Source: Cylindrotheca closterium (Eukaryota; Bacillariophyta; Bacillariophyceae; Bacillariales; Bacillariaceae). From it: a stretch of 64,000 bases of DNA. Positions 53,690 through 63,562 of the stretch are shown here, piece after piece. Positions within the stretch are counted from its first letter, which is position 1. Each line of letters begins with the position of its first letter. The stretch spans positions 310,001 to 374,000 of the forward strand of contig CAKOGP040001557.1 of NCBI GenBank assembly GCA_933822405.4, read 5' to 3'. The position numbers and the translations under genes are program-made. A model generated the notes under the pieces. The model searched no databases. It saw only the letters and a list, made by a program, of their open reading frames with translations, and had not been told where the DNA came from.

Positions 53690-54606
53690 AGATCCTACCG
53701 CAACTGCTGATCCGGCCAAAGAGCACTACTGTCGGAGGTATTGTCTCTACATTTTTACTCCATTGGGAGTGAGGAGTCTACGGGCTAAAAGATACCTATT
53801 GAAAGACGATGTTTGTAAAACCGTGTTACGATTGATTTGTGCTCTTCTTTGGAGACTCGGTTTGAATCCTGTTGCCTTCTGTTACAGGGCAAGCAACTTG
53901 GAGAGCAAGCATTATTTTAAAATGTAAATGTAAATTTTAATTATTTCAAAAAATATAAAATATACGACTGAACTCCAATCATAGCTCAACCGTTATATTT
54001 TCCATGCCGGGCGAATAAGCTTCCTGGAAACAGTAGCTCAAAAGAATCAGATTGAAAACAGCACGAAGCTTTTGGCACGGAGCCGACAATACCTTTTCCG
54101 GTGAGTATTCGGCTGCTCAAAATAATCGAATTCAAAACAGTATACGAAGCGTTTTATTTAGGAAAATTTGCGACTCCAACGGCGCTGCACAACATTGGAG
54201 CGCTGACAACCTTTTCCAGTGAGCAAGCCTCCTTGGAAGGATACGCGGAGTCCAGTGGTATCATCCAACTCCTTACGCTTCTACAAAAGGACAGTTCTGT
54301 TTCTCCTCGAGGCCTTCAAAATCCCCTGCAAACACGTACCCCTACCTCAAGAATTTTCAGTCGCTGGTGAGTAAACGAAGAGCACCAGAACAACTTCACC
54401 GGTCAAGAGGGCAGCCAAAAGCTTTGACAGCATAAGAATTATGTACACCCATTCAACTATTCAGACATGGAGCGAATGATCTTTGCTACAACAACCTGGA
54501 ACAGCATGATGCTTTGAATACCTGGTTTGGTCCACGGTTTAGCTCTGCTGCTTTTGGCATCCGAAGCTGAATACTTTGGGTGACCAATAATCCATGTCGA
54601 CACCAA
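53690..54606. repeat. Decayed third part of the tandem array
   Basis: 917 bp. Sequence related to the spacer at 53040-53200 occurs twice here: GCTCAAAAGAATCAGATT near 54036 and CTCAAAATAATCGAATT near 54116, each followed by a GCGCTGACAACCTTTTCCAG-like stretch. No intact paralog 3 is visible. Confidence 0.5.
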
Positions 54607-55329
54607 CTAAAGAAGTGCAAAGAAATCCCTTACTTGCTCCAATTGCTCACTGGTTTCAGGACTATGAATATGGTAACCTGCATTTCGCAACTGACAATAG
54701 GATCCTATTCGTTGCAAGGCTTCTTTCGCAGTTATGCCTTTGTACAAAACCCCCAACAGGCACGCAGCTACCAATCCGCTTCTGCCTTTGCCTCCCCAGC
54801 AGTGCAAGTATATGACTTCTCCATTGAGTATTCTTATAGCTAGATACTTGACAAAATCGACCAACTCTTTCAAGTCCTCGGCGGGGCTCAAATCTTCCAT
54901 GCCAAAATGAACGAACGAAGAAACTCTGATTTCAGACTTGTGCTCCTGTTCCTTCCGTGATTTTATAGATGATTCTACCAGTGGCCGATAAGGCTCTAGG
55001 AGAAAGGGGTTCCTTTTCCAATCTCGAAGGCCACCAAATACATGCGTGCCATTATTCTTTTCAGATTTCAGGAAGCTCCACCGATGACTCGCCCGCTGAG
55101 GTGGACACTCCGCTTGCAAGCAAACAAAAGTGGTGCATCTTGCTCGATGAACCAGATCATGGACTCGCCATGGCATGTTTTCAAAACTCTCTCGAATCGG
55201 ATGCTTGCCTTGCATCAAATGACCAGGAATCACCCAGTGCGCATCTTCCGAAAAGGAATGAGTGTCTTTCAATGAAGCCATGTTCGAATGAAGCGGTGGC
55301 AATGGTGGGAGAGTAACTTTGCAAGACAT
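54607..55329 (-). CDS. Dual-specificity/tyrosine phosphatase-like protein
   Basis: 240 aa. P-loop IYLHCWGGKGRSG (HC-x5-R-S) at about 176-188, with catalytic Cys and Arg in place. It is followed by LVAACLLGVLYKGITAKEAL, as in CDKN3-like and dual-specificity phosphatases. An upstream Asp for general acid is not assigned, but GMEDLSPAED is a candidate loop. N-terminal part WVIPGHLMQGKHPIRESFEN is typical of small eukaryotic DSP-like proteins in algae. The substrate is unknown. A TGACGTCACGTG element lies about 180 bp upstream. Confidence 0.75.
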   Translation of the reverse strand: MSCKVTLPPLPPLHSNMASLKDTHSFSEDAHWVIPGHLMQGKHPIRESFENMPWRVHDLVHRARCTTFVCLQAECPPQRASHRWSFLKSEKNNGTHVFGGLRDWKRNPFLLEPYRPLVESSIKSRKEQEHKSEIRVSSFVHFGMEDLSPAEDLKELVDFVKYLAIRILNGEVIYLHCWGGKGRSGLVAACLLGVLYKGITAKEALQRIGSYCQLRNAGYHIHSPETSEQLEQVRDFFALL

Positions 55330-55756
55330 GTTCTATTTCTTTATTTTATGAGGGCAGTCCATAGGAGTGAGGAAGACGGGTATGGTAAACGACGGGTCTC
55401 AGCATTCCACTCTTCCTTGCGTCGCTATGCATGGCTTATTCAAGTTATAATTTCGGCATGGCGCGCCGGTGAAGCCTGACAACACGATCGACCCCTTCGA
55501 TCAATGACGTCACGTGTCCGTGGCCTTGTGAACCTGGTACCTGCTGTCATCTACGATAAGTATTTTCGTATTTAAAATTAGACCATGATAACTATTATAT
55601 AAGATTACACTGAGGCTGACAGAATTTACTTCACAAGTCCATTCGTATTGTTTCAGTCACCAGAATACTAGACTTGACAGCCAGCAAGAACAAGAACAAA
55701 CAAACAAACAAACAAACAAACAGGGCAGGCACAGCACCTTCATTCACACCACAGTA
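55330..55756. promoter_or_regulatory. Region upstream of phosphatase with CRE plus G-box
   Basis: 427 bp. TGACGTCACGTG at 55505-55516 joins a CRE palindrome with a G-box core (CACGTG). AACAAACAAACAAACAAAC simple repeat at about 55697-55720. This is also the 3' flank of the LRR gene. Confidence 0.5.
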
Positions 55757-56731
55757 TTAGGACCCAAACAAACGACAATTATTTTGAATCAAAAAGTACA
55801 CCACATCCACACGTTTCCTTCGAGAAGCTTTCTCAAGTGTATCTGCCAGTTCTTTTGATTTCCCAGCGCGAGTTACTTGACGAGCCTGAAAGGAGTTTAA
55901 CTCTAACCAAAAACTGATTTCCTTGCCCCACAAACCATTATGATCAACGCCCAAATCTACCAGGTTTTCACACTTTTGTAATACGGTTGTCCATTTAGGA
56001 ATGACAACCCTTTCGAATGCCGAAGCATCGCTAAAGGAATTTGTGAGGATGCGAAAGGTCTGCAATTCAGAGCCACCTCCGTCCATGAGGACTGAAGCAA
56101 AGTACAACAGGGCTTCATGGTCTTCCTTTTGAAAGTATCCAAGTCGCTTCAAACGTTTGTTTTGCCTTAAACCATCTCCCAAGAATTTGCAGCCTTCTTT
56201 TCCCAATCCCATTAAACAATTGATGGAAATTGACAACTCTTTCAACGTGCTGTTCTTTGCTAGCATTGTTCCAACGCACTCAGCCTTGTCATTGTTCATG
56301 TACGTATCACATAATCGAAATTGTGTTATGGTAGTGTTTGTCTCCATTAATTTGCATATCTTACGAAAACCATCCACGCTCAGGCCACAATTGTTCAAGT
56401 TCAATGAATGCACTTGCGGAGGCAAGAGATGTATGTGGTCCATTCCAAAGGCCCCCAACCTTTGGTTGTAAGACAAATCCACTTCAACAATGTGTGAGCA
56501 GGATGACAGCCTTGCAATAAATCCTTCTTTGCCCTCCACTCGACGTCGTTTCCCTGCAGGCTCATCAGCATTGGTCGGCAAATGCGGATTCAAATTGATG
56601 AGGATCTGCTTCAAGTCGTCACCATTGAGACCTTGAGAGGTCAAGGACAATATCCCATTCCGAAGCTTTTCTTCTCTCAGTCTACGACCTGATTCAAAGT
56701 ATATATGTCGTCGTCGTTCAAGATTGACCAT
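55757..56731 (-). CDS. Leucine-rich-repeat (RNI-like) protein
   Basis: 324 aa from ATG 56731. The frame is open to 56803 but only with a GTG, so an upstream exon cannot be excluded. Contains several RNI-type repeats: HIVEVDLSYNQRLGAFGMDH, VHSLNLNNCGLSVDGFRKI, TITQFRLCDTYMNNDKAECV, TLKELSISINCLMGLGKEGC, LVDLGVDHNGLWGKEISFW. A KRRRVEGK patch near residue 62 could be a nuclear signal. RNI repeats bind other proteins; the partner is unknown. The C terminus is basic then hydrophobic (SRRKRVDVVYFLIQNN). Confidence 0.65.
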   Translation of the reverse strand: MVNLERRRHIYFESGRRLREEKLRNGILSLTSQGLNGDDLKQILINLNPHLPTNADEPAGKRRRVEGKEGFIARLSSCSHIVEVDLSYNQRLGAFGMDHIHLLPPQVHSLNLNNCGLSVDGFRKICKLMETNTTITQFRLCDTYMNNDKAECVGTMLAKNSTLKELSISINCLMGLGKEGCKFLGDGLRQNKRLKRLGYFQKEDHEALLYFASVLMDGGGSELQTFRILTNSFSDASAFERVVIPKWTTVLQKCENLVDLGVDHNGLWGKEISFWLELNSFQARQVTRAGKSKELADTLEKASRRKRVDVVYFLIQNNCRLFGS

Positions 56732-56803
56732 GCTATACCTTGAGGGTCGAAGTTGAAATGGGGATTGGGATGACGAGATGCGATTGCCAGAATTGTTATG
56801 CAC

Positions 56804-57220
56804 GTATGTTTTGTCAAATTCTTTTTCACGACTCCTCCGAATAAAATACGACAGGCCTCCGAATTGAAAAAATGGAAAATTTAAGGTCGGGAGCCGGGAC
56901 TATACACTGAGGTTAGGTTAGCTATGATGTACAATTAGTCTTCTTGAATAGAAAAGTCACCAAGCATCGTCCCGATTATCAACATTCGCATAATGTCTTT
57001 TGGTATTCTGAATGAGAACTTGGTGACTTCTTCAGATGGTGGGCCCGGGCGAAGTCCACGTTGTCTCGTCTACTTTGATGGCAGACCGCTGTGTCTACAG
57101 AATCCAAACATCTGTATGCCGAGAGCGTAGATACCATGTGTGAACTTTGAGGTACCAGAAATACTACGACCCTATAGCAGGTCATCGTGAGTTCACATCG
57201 CAGTAGTACTATCGTGGTCA
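56804..57220. other. Intergenic region
   Basis: 417 bp between two minus-strand genes. No gene, repeat or RNA recognised. Confidence 0.35.
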
Positions 57221-57796
57221 TCATGGCACATCCCTTTCCAAAACTGTACCTGCCTCCTCCATCCCAAGCACGTCTGATCCATTGGAGCTATTTTCACTTT
57301 CAGTGCTATCCTTCGAACATGAAGCCTGGATCGGATTTCGGAACATATCTGGGATGGGTTCTTGGTCTTCCGTAAATTGACTTGAATCGTCAACTGTCAT
57401 TGAATCTTCTGATCGATCATACAGGTCAAGTATTGAAGGGCCAGCGTACCTATGATAGCAGATCAAACAAAATCCGGCGAGTAAAAACCATACAGGAACG
57501 TTAATGGCGAGCCACACCCATACTGGAATTTCGGTCCAATAACATCCGTCAACAGCGTTGCAGTCATCTTTATTGTCATCTAGCAAGGAGCACGCGGATA
57601 AAGGCTTCAGATCGCAACCATCGTCAGAATCCCAAAGACAAAAGAAGATACCATTATGGCTACAGGCAGTCTCGTCGAAGAAATTTTGGCAAAACTGCGA
57701 TGCCACTTTGGAATTTAGCATGCCTTCGCATCCCGCAGCGTTTGCACCTCCTAGTTGCTGGAGAAGGAAAATCGGCAAAACAGATCTCGCGAGCAT
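57221..57796 (-). CDS. Type I membrane protein with small Cys-rich ectodomain
   Basis: 191 aa, not recognised. Signal peptide (LPIFLLQQLGGANAA), then about 70 residues with nine Cys (GCEG, QFCQ, ACSH, FFCLW, GCDL, ACSL, DCNA, GCYW). The CNAVDGCYW pattern recalls PSI-type knots. One membrane segment VWLAINVPVWFLLAGFCLIC (about 94-113) follows, then an acidic Ser-rich tail with possible phosphosites. Likely a small surface receptor or cofactor; no partner is known. Confidence 0.6.
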   Translation of the reverse strand: MLARSVLPIFLLQQLGGANAAGCEGMLNSKVASQFCQNFFDETACSHNGIFFCLWDSDDGCDLKPLSACSLLDDNKDDCNAVDGCYWTEIPVWVWLAINVPVWFLLAGFCLICYHRYAGPSILDLYDRSEDSMTVDDSSQFTEDQEPIPDMFRNPIQASCSKDSTESENSSNGSDVLGMEEAGTVLERDVP

Positions 57797-58401
57797 GCTA
57801 TTCGAGTTGTAGTAGAATCATCAATCAATATATGCTGAAGTATGATAGTGTTTATGCGGTGTTTGACGCGAAACCTTGCTTTGTGTATAATTCTTGTTGT
57901 TCCGGTATGTTTTTATCATGGTGTGGATGATGTCAGCAAATAATGTCAATCACGCAAATGAAACGAATGAAATGGAGACCGCATTCTTCTATTCGTTTTG
58001 ATTACATTGACTCCTCAAATTTGACTCGCTCACTCGCTTGCTCTCCATTACAGTATTTCATTTTCTATATTTCATGTATGTAATAATGTATATGCGGTAC
58101 ACTACCGTAGTATTTACGCTCCCGCATATTTCGCTTTTTTCACAATTAATAATCGTGTCAAACACGCTATTTATGAGCACACCTTTTTCTCACAACAAAA
58201 ACAGACAACTACTTCGAACCAGCGCGCATTTTGTCTTGCATTTATATCCTGGCCTAGCATGTGTAAAACATGCCACTTAAAGGTGAGATTTTTTGCTCAC
58301 AACAAAATCTTCTCAAGAAACAGACCGTCGCGCATTGTCACATTATTGATTCTATCAGCCCTACTGTACCACACATCATAACGAGCAAACAAACTGATCA
58401 A
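57797..58401. other. Divergent upstream region of type I protein and cyclase
   Basis: 605 bp. TCTCACAACAAAAAC near 58188 and GCTCACAACAAAATC near 58295, the latter about 100 bp upstream of the cyclase ATG. No gene seen. The cyclase frame is open back to 58270. Confidence 0.4.
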
Positions 58402-61028
58402 ATGGAGTACGATTACAGCAACGACAACTTCTCCACTGACGACGAAATGTCTCTTTCCTCCAAGGGGGAGAAATGGGTCAAATTGGGTGCAATGGGATCC
58501 AACACATCGAGCAACAAAGAAGATGTGTTGGAAAGTACCAATTTGTTGCGCAAAGATACCCGAATTCGTGTGCTCCGAGCAGCTGCACTTCTCATCCTTC
58601 TCATCGCAGCTATCGTTGTCTCATTCGTTGTATACAGCACTCTCAGAGCATCCGAACAACGAGCATTCGAGACCCGATTCTGGGATGAAGCGGCACAAGT
58701 TGGAAACGCGTTGGAAAAAGAATTGCAATCCAAACTGCGAGCCGTTGACTCGCTTTCTGTGACTTCTACATCCTATGCCAACTCGAGAGGCAAAATATGG
58801 CCTAATATCACAATCCCCGAGTTTTCCTACCGAGCTGCCAGCGTATTGACAATTGCTGGGGGTATTTCAATGGCACTCCAACCAGTGGTCACAAGCGACT
58901 TGCTGGAAGGTTGGGCGAGCTATTCCGTAGAGGAGCAGAAATGGATCACTTTTGATCTAGACTTTCAAGAGCTGCATCCATCAGCTATTGAGTCGCAACA
59001 AGACGACGGCGATATTGGAACGAGAAGGAAGACTCGAGAAAAAGGAAACACCAAGACTCCTCGCATCAGGAACCAGTACAATATATCCGAGGCTGTATTT
59101 CATGTAGAAAATGGTGTTCCAAAGATATCTGAAGCCAACATCACCCTTCCGTTTTGGCAGCATAGTCCTGTATTGGATGGGCTGCCCTGGATCAACTATG
59201 ATATATTCGAGAAGGAAGGAAACAAGGGTCCGATCTTGGAAGTTTTGAATAACCAACAGGCTGCTTTTGGTATGATCTATGAGCTTTCAGATAGCGTTGT
59301 TGGGTACGACTTTGATCCTATTAATCATGCGCTCACTCAGGAAGAATGGAAAGATATTTGGGGTGTTTCTTCAGACAACCTCTTTCAGCATGGGGAAAAA
59401 ACGGTCTTCGAAGAAGAGGTCGAACAGGATGAAGAAACAATCGATGGGTCCGGTTCTTCTGGGCCAGCAGAAGCCACTGTGTATGCAACGCTGGGGGGTC
59501 CAGCTGTGAACATTTGGTACCCAGTCTTCTCGGATCTGGTAGGCACCAGGGATGTGGTTGCCATCCTATCCATGACCACCAAGTGGGAGTCTTTCTTGCT
59601 GCCCAATTTGCCTCCAGATGCTAATGGTCTCGTTGTTGTGATATGGAATGAATGTGATCAGGTTATCACCTTTGATATTACTGGTACGGATGTGACCTAC
59701 TTGGGTCCTGGAGACCTACACGAGGATAAATTCAACGAGTTCAAGGAAACCTACACTCTGAACACTGACATCTCGACATTTTCAGAGATCCAATTATCAA
59801 CTGGATTCTGTCCCTACTTTGCCACTGTGTATCCATCGAGTCAGATGCGCGAAGCGTTTGATTCGACAAGTCCGGTAGCCTACACAGTCGGTGTGGCAAC
59901 AATCTTTGCGTTTGCCATTGCAGTATTCGTTCTGTATGACCTTCTTGTGGAACGCCGTCAAAAGTTCTTGGCAGAAACAGCACACAAGAGTAACGTAATT
60001 GCCTCTGGACTTTTCCCAAGAACTGTGCGGGATCGACTCTATCAAGAAAAGCAGGGTATATCTCCCAAGGGCAGTCCATTTCTCTTGCACTCTGACCATT
60101 CCTTGAACAACTCGAAGCCGTTGACCACTCCACCAATTGCTGACATATACACGAGTACAACTGTCATGTTTGGAGACATTGCTGGATTCACCAAATGGAG
60201 CAGCACTCGCCAACCTACGGAAGTATTCGTGCTTCTCGAAACTCTATACGGCTCCTTCGATAAGATTGCCAAAAAGATGAATGTGTTCAAGGTAGAAACA
60301 ATCGGGGATTGCTACATGGCGGTGACCGGACTACCACACCCACAGGAACGGCACCATATTATCATGGTAAGCATCCTCTGCATTCAATTGAATAATGTAC
60401 CCTTTGCTCGTAGGTTTTAAATGACACTGTTGAAGCTAATCTTGCTACTCAATTCATTGATTTTTCAGGTAAAATTCGCTCGGCAGCTACTTTACAAGAC
60501 AAACCTGCTTACAAAAGAACTGGAAGCAACACTGGGTCCTGATACTGGAACTCTATGTTTCCGAATTGGGTTACATTCAGGCCCGGTGACTGCAGGAGTA
60601 TTGCGAGGAGAGAAGAGCAGGTTCCAGTTATTTGGAGATACCGTTAACACGGTGAGTTTGTGGTTGTCGCGGTACCTCTTCCTCTGTTGCAAAAATGATT
60701 GCCTCACAATAATTTGATTTTCTTTTTTCAGGCATCGAGAATGGAGTCGACAGGAATGCCGAATCGTATCCATGTGTCACAAGCAACAGCCGACCTCATT
60801 GCGGCATCAGGCAAGGTTCGTTGGCTGAAGAAAAGAGACGAGTTAGTTGAGGCAAAAGGAAAGGGCAAAGTTCAGACTTATTGGGTTGAGTCAAAAACGT
60901 TGCCCAATTCGGTATTGTCAACAGAGGATAATACCTCGAGAACTGATGATCCCTCGTCGTCATCATTCCAATTCTCGGAATCACAGCGGAGCACTTCATC
61001 AGTAGAGGAGCCGCTTTTTGATCTATAA
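58402..61028 (+). CDS. Receptor-type class III nucleotidyl cyclase, probable guanylate cyclase
   Basis: 814 aa, exons 58402-60366, 60469-60651 and 60732-61028, all GT-AG with phase 0 joins. TM1 about 57-80, extracellular sensor about 400 residues, TM2 about 492-516, then a linker helix and the cyclase domain (about 585-765). Metal-binding Asp D592 (FGDIAGF) and D636 (ETIGDCY) are 44 apart as expected; transition-state N715 and R719 are present. Substrate residues: E632 as in guanylate cyclases, but Q708 where they have Cys (RFQLFGDTVNT). GTP use is therefore likely, not certain. The start at 58402 is chosen because the upstream extension lacks features. The acidic Ser-rich C-terminal tail (about 50 residues) is unusual. 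Confidence 0.85.
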
Positions 61029-62773
61029 ATTTTGAAACTTGTACATTTTTGCATTTCATGGTACCGGTACAATCTTCCTCTCAATCGTATTATTGTCTAA
61101 TATTTGCTTATTTTTGTTCCTTCATCATTCGTGTTCTACTCGCTCCACAAATTTGAAATTTGTGTCTTTTTTCAAAATTATAATATTTTTAACGGTCCGT
61201 CCGCCGCTCAACAGGACATCTGTAGGTGGAAGACTGATGATCCAAAACCCCATGCAGACCTAAAATCAAAATTTCCCCCATACAAATGTCTTAGCTTAGG
61301 TCCTTGGCTTTCATCCTATTGGGTGAGCACCTCTCTGTTATGCTCTAGTGAGTCGCTTTAGCACAATGTTATCAGCTCCTTTTGATTGCTATCCAAAGGA
61401 TTTATTGACATTTTGCGCTACAGCAGCTCTCTAGAGCATAGCAGAGAGGTGCTCACCCAATGGGATGAAAGCTAAGGACCCAAACTAAAACATTTGTATG
61501 CAGAAAATTTTGATTGTAGGTCTGTATGGGGTTAAAAATCTTGGATCAGCAGTCTTCCGACAAATGAGTATGAAAATGATCTGTTGAGCGGCGGACGGAC
61601 CGTTAAAATATATTCCAACGTAGACCGCAGGCGCACTGTTCGATTTCTTTGACTACATTGTGTTACAGACGGACAAAGGCCAAACGGCCTTCGACCGTCA
61701 AAAGTTGTTGTCGATGCGCCGAGGCAATGATGCCCAGTTTATCGACTGAGATTGAATTCACCCACTTGTGTCGTGGTAATTCAATTTTTCCCACCAGCTA
61801 CACACCAAGACAAAATACTACGAACACACACACGGAGGACGGCAGTAGGCTATCTTAGATAGTGTACACATATTTTTTAAAAAATACAGTCCAAATCAAA
61901 ATTCTGAAACACTATGTAGAATACGTAGAACTAGTAGGCCACGTCACACAATCGGTCTAACAAAGTACTTTCACATTTTTTGCGCGCCTTCGTAGATTTT
62001 CGTTGATTTTGTACCAAATAATCAAAGCAACAAATCGTCATTTCCATCATTAACCTTCGAACCCCTTGTTGACATCAAGAAAACATCGAGCATCCCGCTT
62101 TTTTTGCAGAATACGCTTCTAAAGATATCAAAGAAGCAAAATGTCAAATAAAAACTACATGCCCGATGGTTCTAAATAGTGAAAATCTACCAAAAAGGCA
62201 GATGGATTTGATTTCACCATGGTGGTAAGTTCTGAGGCACCTGTATTCATCACCCACTGCAACAAAGTCGATGCGTGGCTAACAGCACCTGTATATTGAC
62301 ATTAGCTACCCTGTTCCCATGAAATGATTTGGTCTCATTTGTTTCTTTGGTCCCAAAAATGACCGCTGGCAAGTGCCTTCAACGTCCAAAAAGAAGTTTT
62401 CGAAGGGTTTTGGGACACCACAGAGTCTCATGGCACAAAGAGCTTCATAATTTCGCGGAGGTTGCTTCTATTGTTATACTGAGGACCATGGAATCGTGTG
62501 GTGTTCGATATCAGGGTGTCTTTGTGCAGATTACTTGCGTCGAATCCCGACATCTTGCACGATCAAATTCCGATCGCACGTGTCGAAAACCTCGTACTTG
62601 AATAGTTTCTTTTGGAACGTAAAAACTCATATTTCGTCATATCCCAACAAGCATCATTTCTTTTTCAGTACCCAATGAATCGGGGTGCGGGCTACTCGTC
62701 CCCTTACGGAATGTTCGGTTGCCGTTGGCGTGATTATTCTTGCACCGGTTGTCCAAACGGCTGTAGTCACCCT
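61029..62773. other. Spacer holding a fold-back element
   Basis: 1.7 kb between convergent genes. Besides the fold-back element at 61179-61613, nothing coding is supported. Bases 62637-62825 (minus) continue the alternative frame of the frameshifted gene at 62774-63562. Confidence 0.5.
61179..61613. mobile_element. Fold-back (MITE-like) element with about 185-bp inverted arms
   Basis: Left arm 61179-61362 and right arm 61415-61613 are inverted copies around a loop of about 52 bp. The arms read inward from TTTTAACGGTCCGTCCGCCG through CATACAAATGTCTTAG-like sequence to TGGGTGAGCACCTCTCTG. Differences are small indels and substitutions, so the element is not brand new. No transposase is encoded; a clear target-site duplication was not identified (flanks AATATT and AATATA). 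Confidence 0.75.
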
Positions 62774-63562
62774 TCAAGTACGCCTCTGCAAGCGCGAACA
62801 GTTCTGAGTGAGTACGCGTTGCCACCGAGGCTCCATCAGGGTAGTGCCTATACGCAATATCATTGCTGCAATAATCATAAACGTCAGGAACTGTGCCATC
62901 GGATGGTCCTTCGAAGAAGACTTTCCTTTTGCTAACCGCGCAACGTCAGGAACTGTGCCATCGGATGGTCCTTCAAAGAAGATTTCGCTTTTGCTAACCG
63001 CGCAACCGGCAAGGTCGTCGCAATTGTTTCTGGATGGGCAGTTTTTTCGGAGCCTGTCAAAGTACTTTACGTCCAGTCCACCGTTAGTATCACCGCACTG
63101 GTACCATTCGCCAATGTAACAAGTCGTGTTTTCTCTCCCCATCCACGGAAACAGCACTCGAGAATTTGCATTGGGTGACGGCGGCTCTGGCTGGGTGCTG
63201 CTGCTGTTGACTACCGTGGGTGTAGTGCAGTTGCAGTTGTACACCGTTGTTGTAGTACTATTACTACCGCTAGTAGTCACATCATTCATTGATGCAGCCC
63301 CATTACTGATTTCGCCAGCAGCCGTGGCAGCTCCACCAGCAAACCATCCGCCAAGGAATCCTACCATGAGAGAAGAGATCAACCCAAACGCCACTCCGTA
63401 GGAGCTTTTGGTTTTCATACCCAATAGCATCTTGCGGAAGAGTCCACTCTTCCTGTCCGTTTTATCCGTACTGGGTTGTTTCACCATGCACCCATCCGCT
63501 GCGATAGCACCTTCTGGCCTAATACCTGCTTCCAACATTTCTTTATCATTACCTCCCTGCAT
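62774..63562 (-). CDS. Membrane glycoprotein, frame-shifted by a 62-bp duplication
   Basis: 262 aa as it stands; not recognised. Cytosolic start, one membrane segment (VAFGLISSLMVGFLGGWFAG, about 56-75), a Thr/Ser/Asn-rich ectodomain with N-glycosylation sites and many Cys (NCNC, TCYIGEWYQC, NCPSRNNCDDLAGC). Near residue 190 a 62-bp tandem repeat shifts the frame. The first copy reads GCAVSKSEIFFEGPSDGTVP, and the second is then read in another phase (VARLAKGKSSSKDHPMAQFL). The frame used by the first copy would continue for about 80 codons to 62637. Could be an allele with an altered tail, a pseudogene or a sequencing error. Confidence 0.55.
   Translation of the reverse strand: MQGGNDKEMLEAGIRPEGAIAADGCMVKQPSTDKTDRKSGLFRKMLLGMKTKSSYGVAFGLISSLMVGFLGGWFAGGAATAAGEISNGAASMNDVTTSGSNSTTTTVYNCNCTTPTVVNSSSTQPEPPSPNANSRVLFPWMGRENTTCYIGEWYQCGDTNGGLDVKYFDRLRKNCPSRNNCDDLAGCAVSKSEIFFEGPSDGTVPDVARLAKGKSSSKDHPMAQFLTFMIIAAMILRIGTTLMEPRWQRVLTQNCSRLQRRT
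62883..63006. repeat. 62-bp tandem duplication (two copies)
   Basis: 62883-62944 and 62945-63006 differ at a few bases. The length is not a multiple of three, so it changes the reading frame of the gene around it. No GT-AG intron would remove exactly one copy. Confidence 0.9.

Noticed and set aside
61649..61858. 69-codon frame after the fold-back element
   Set aside because: No recognisable feature and overlaps AT-rich non-coding sequence.
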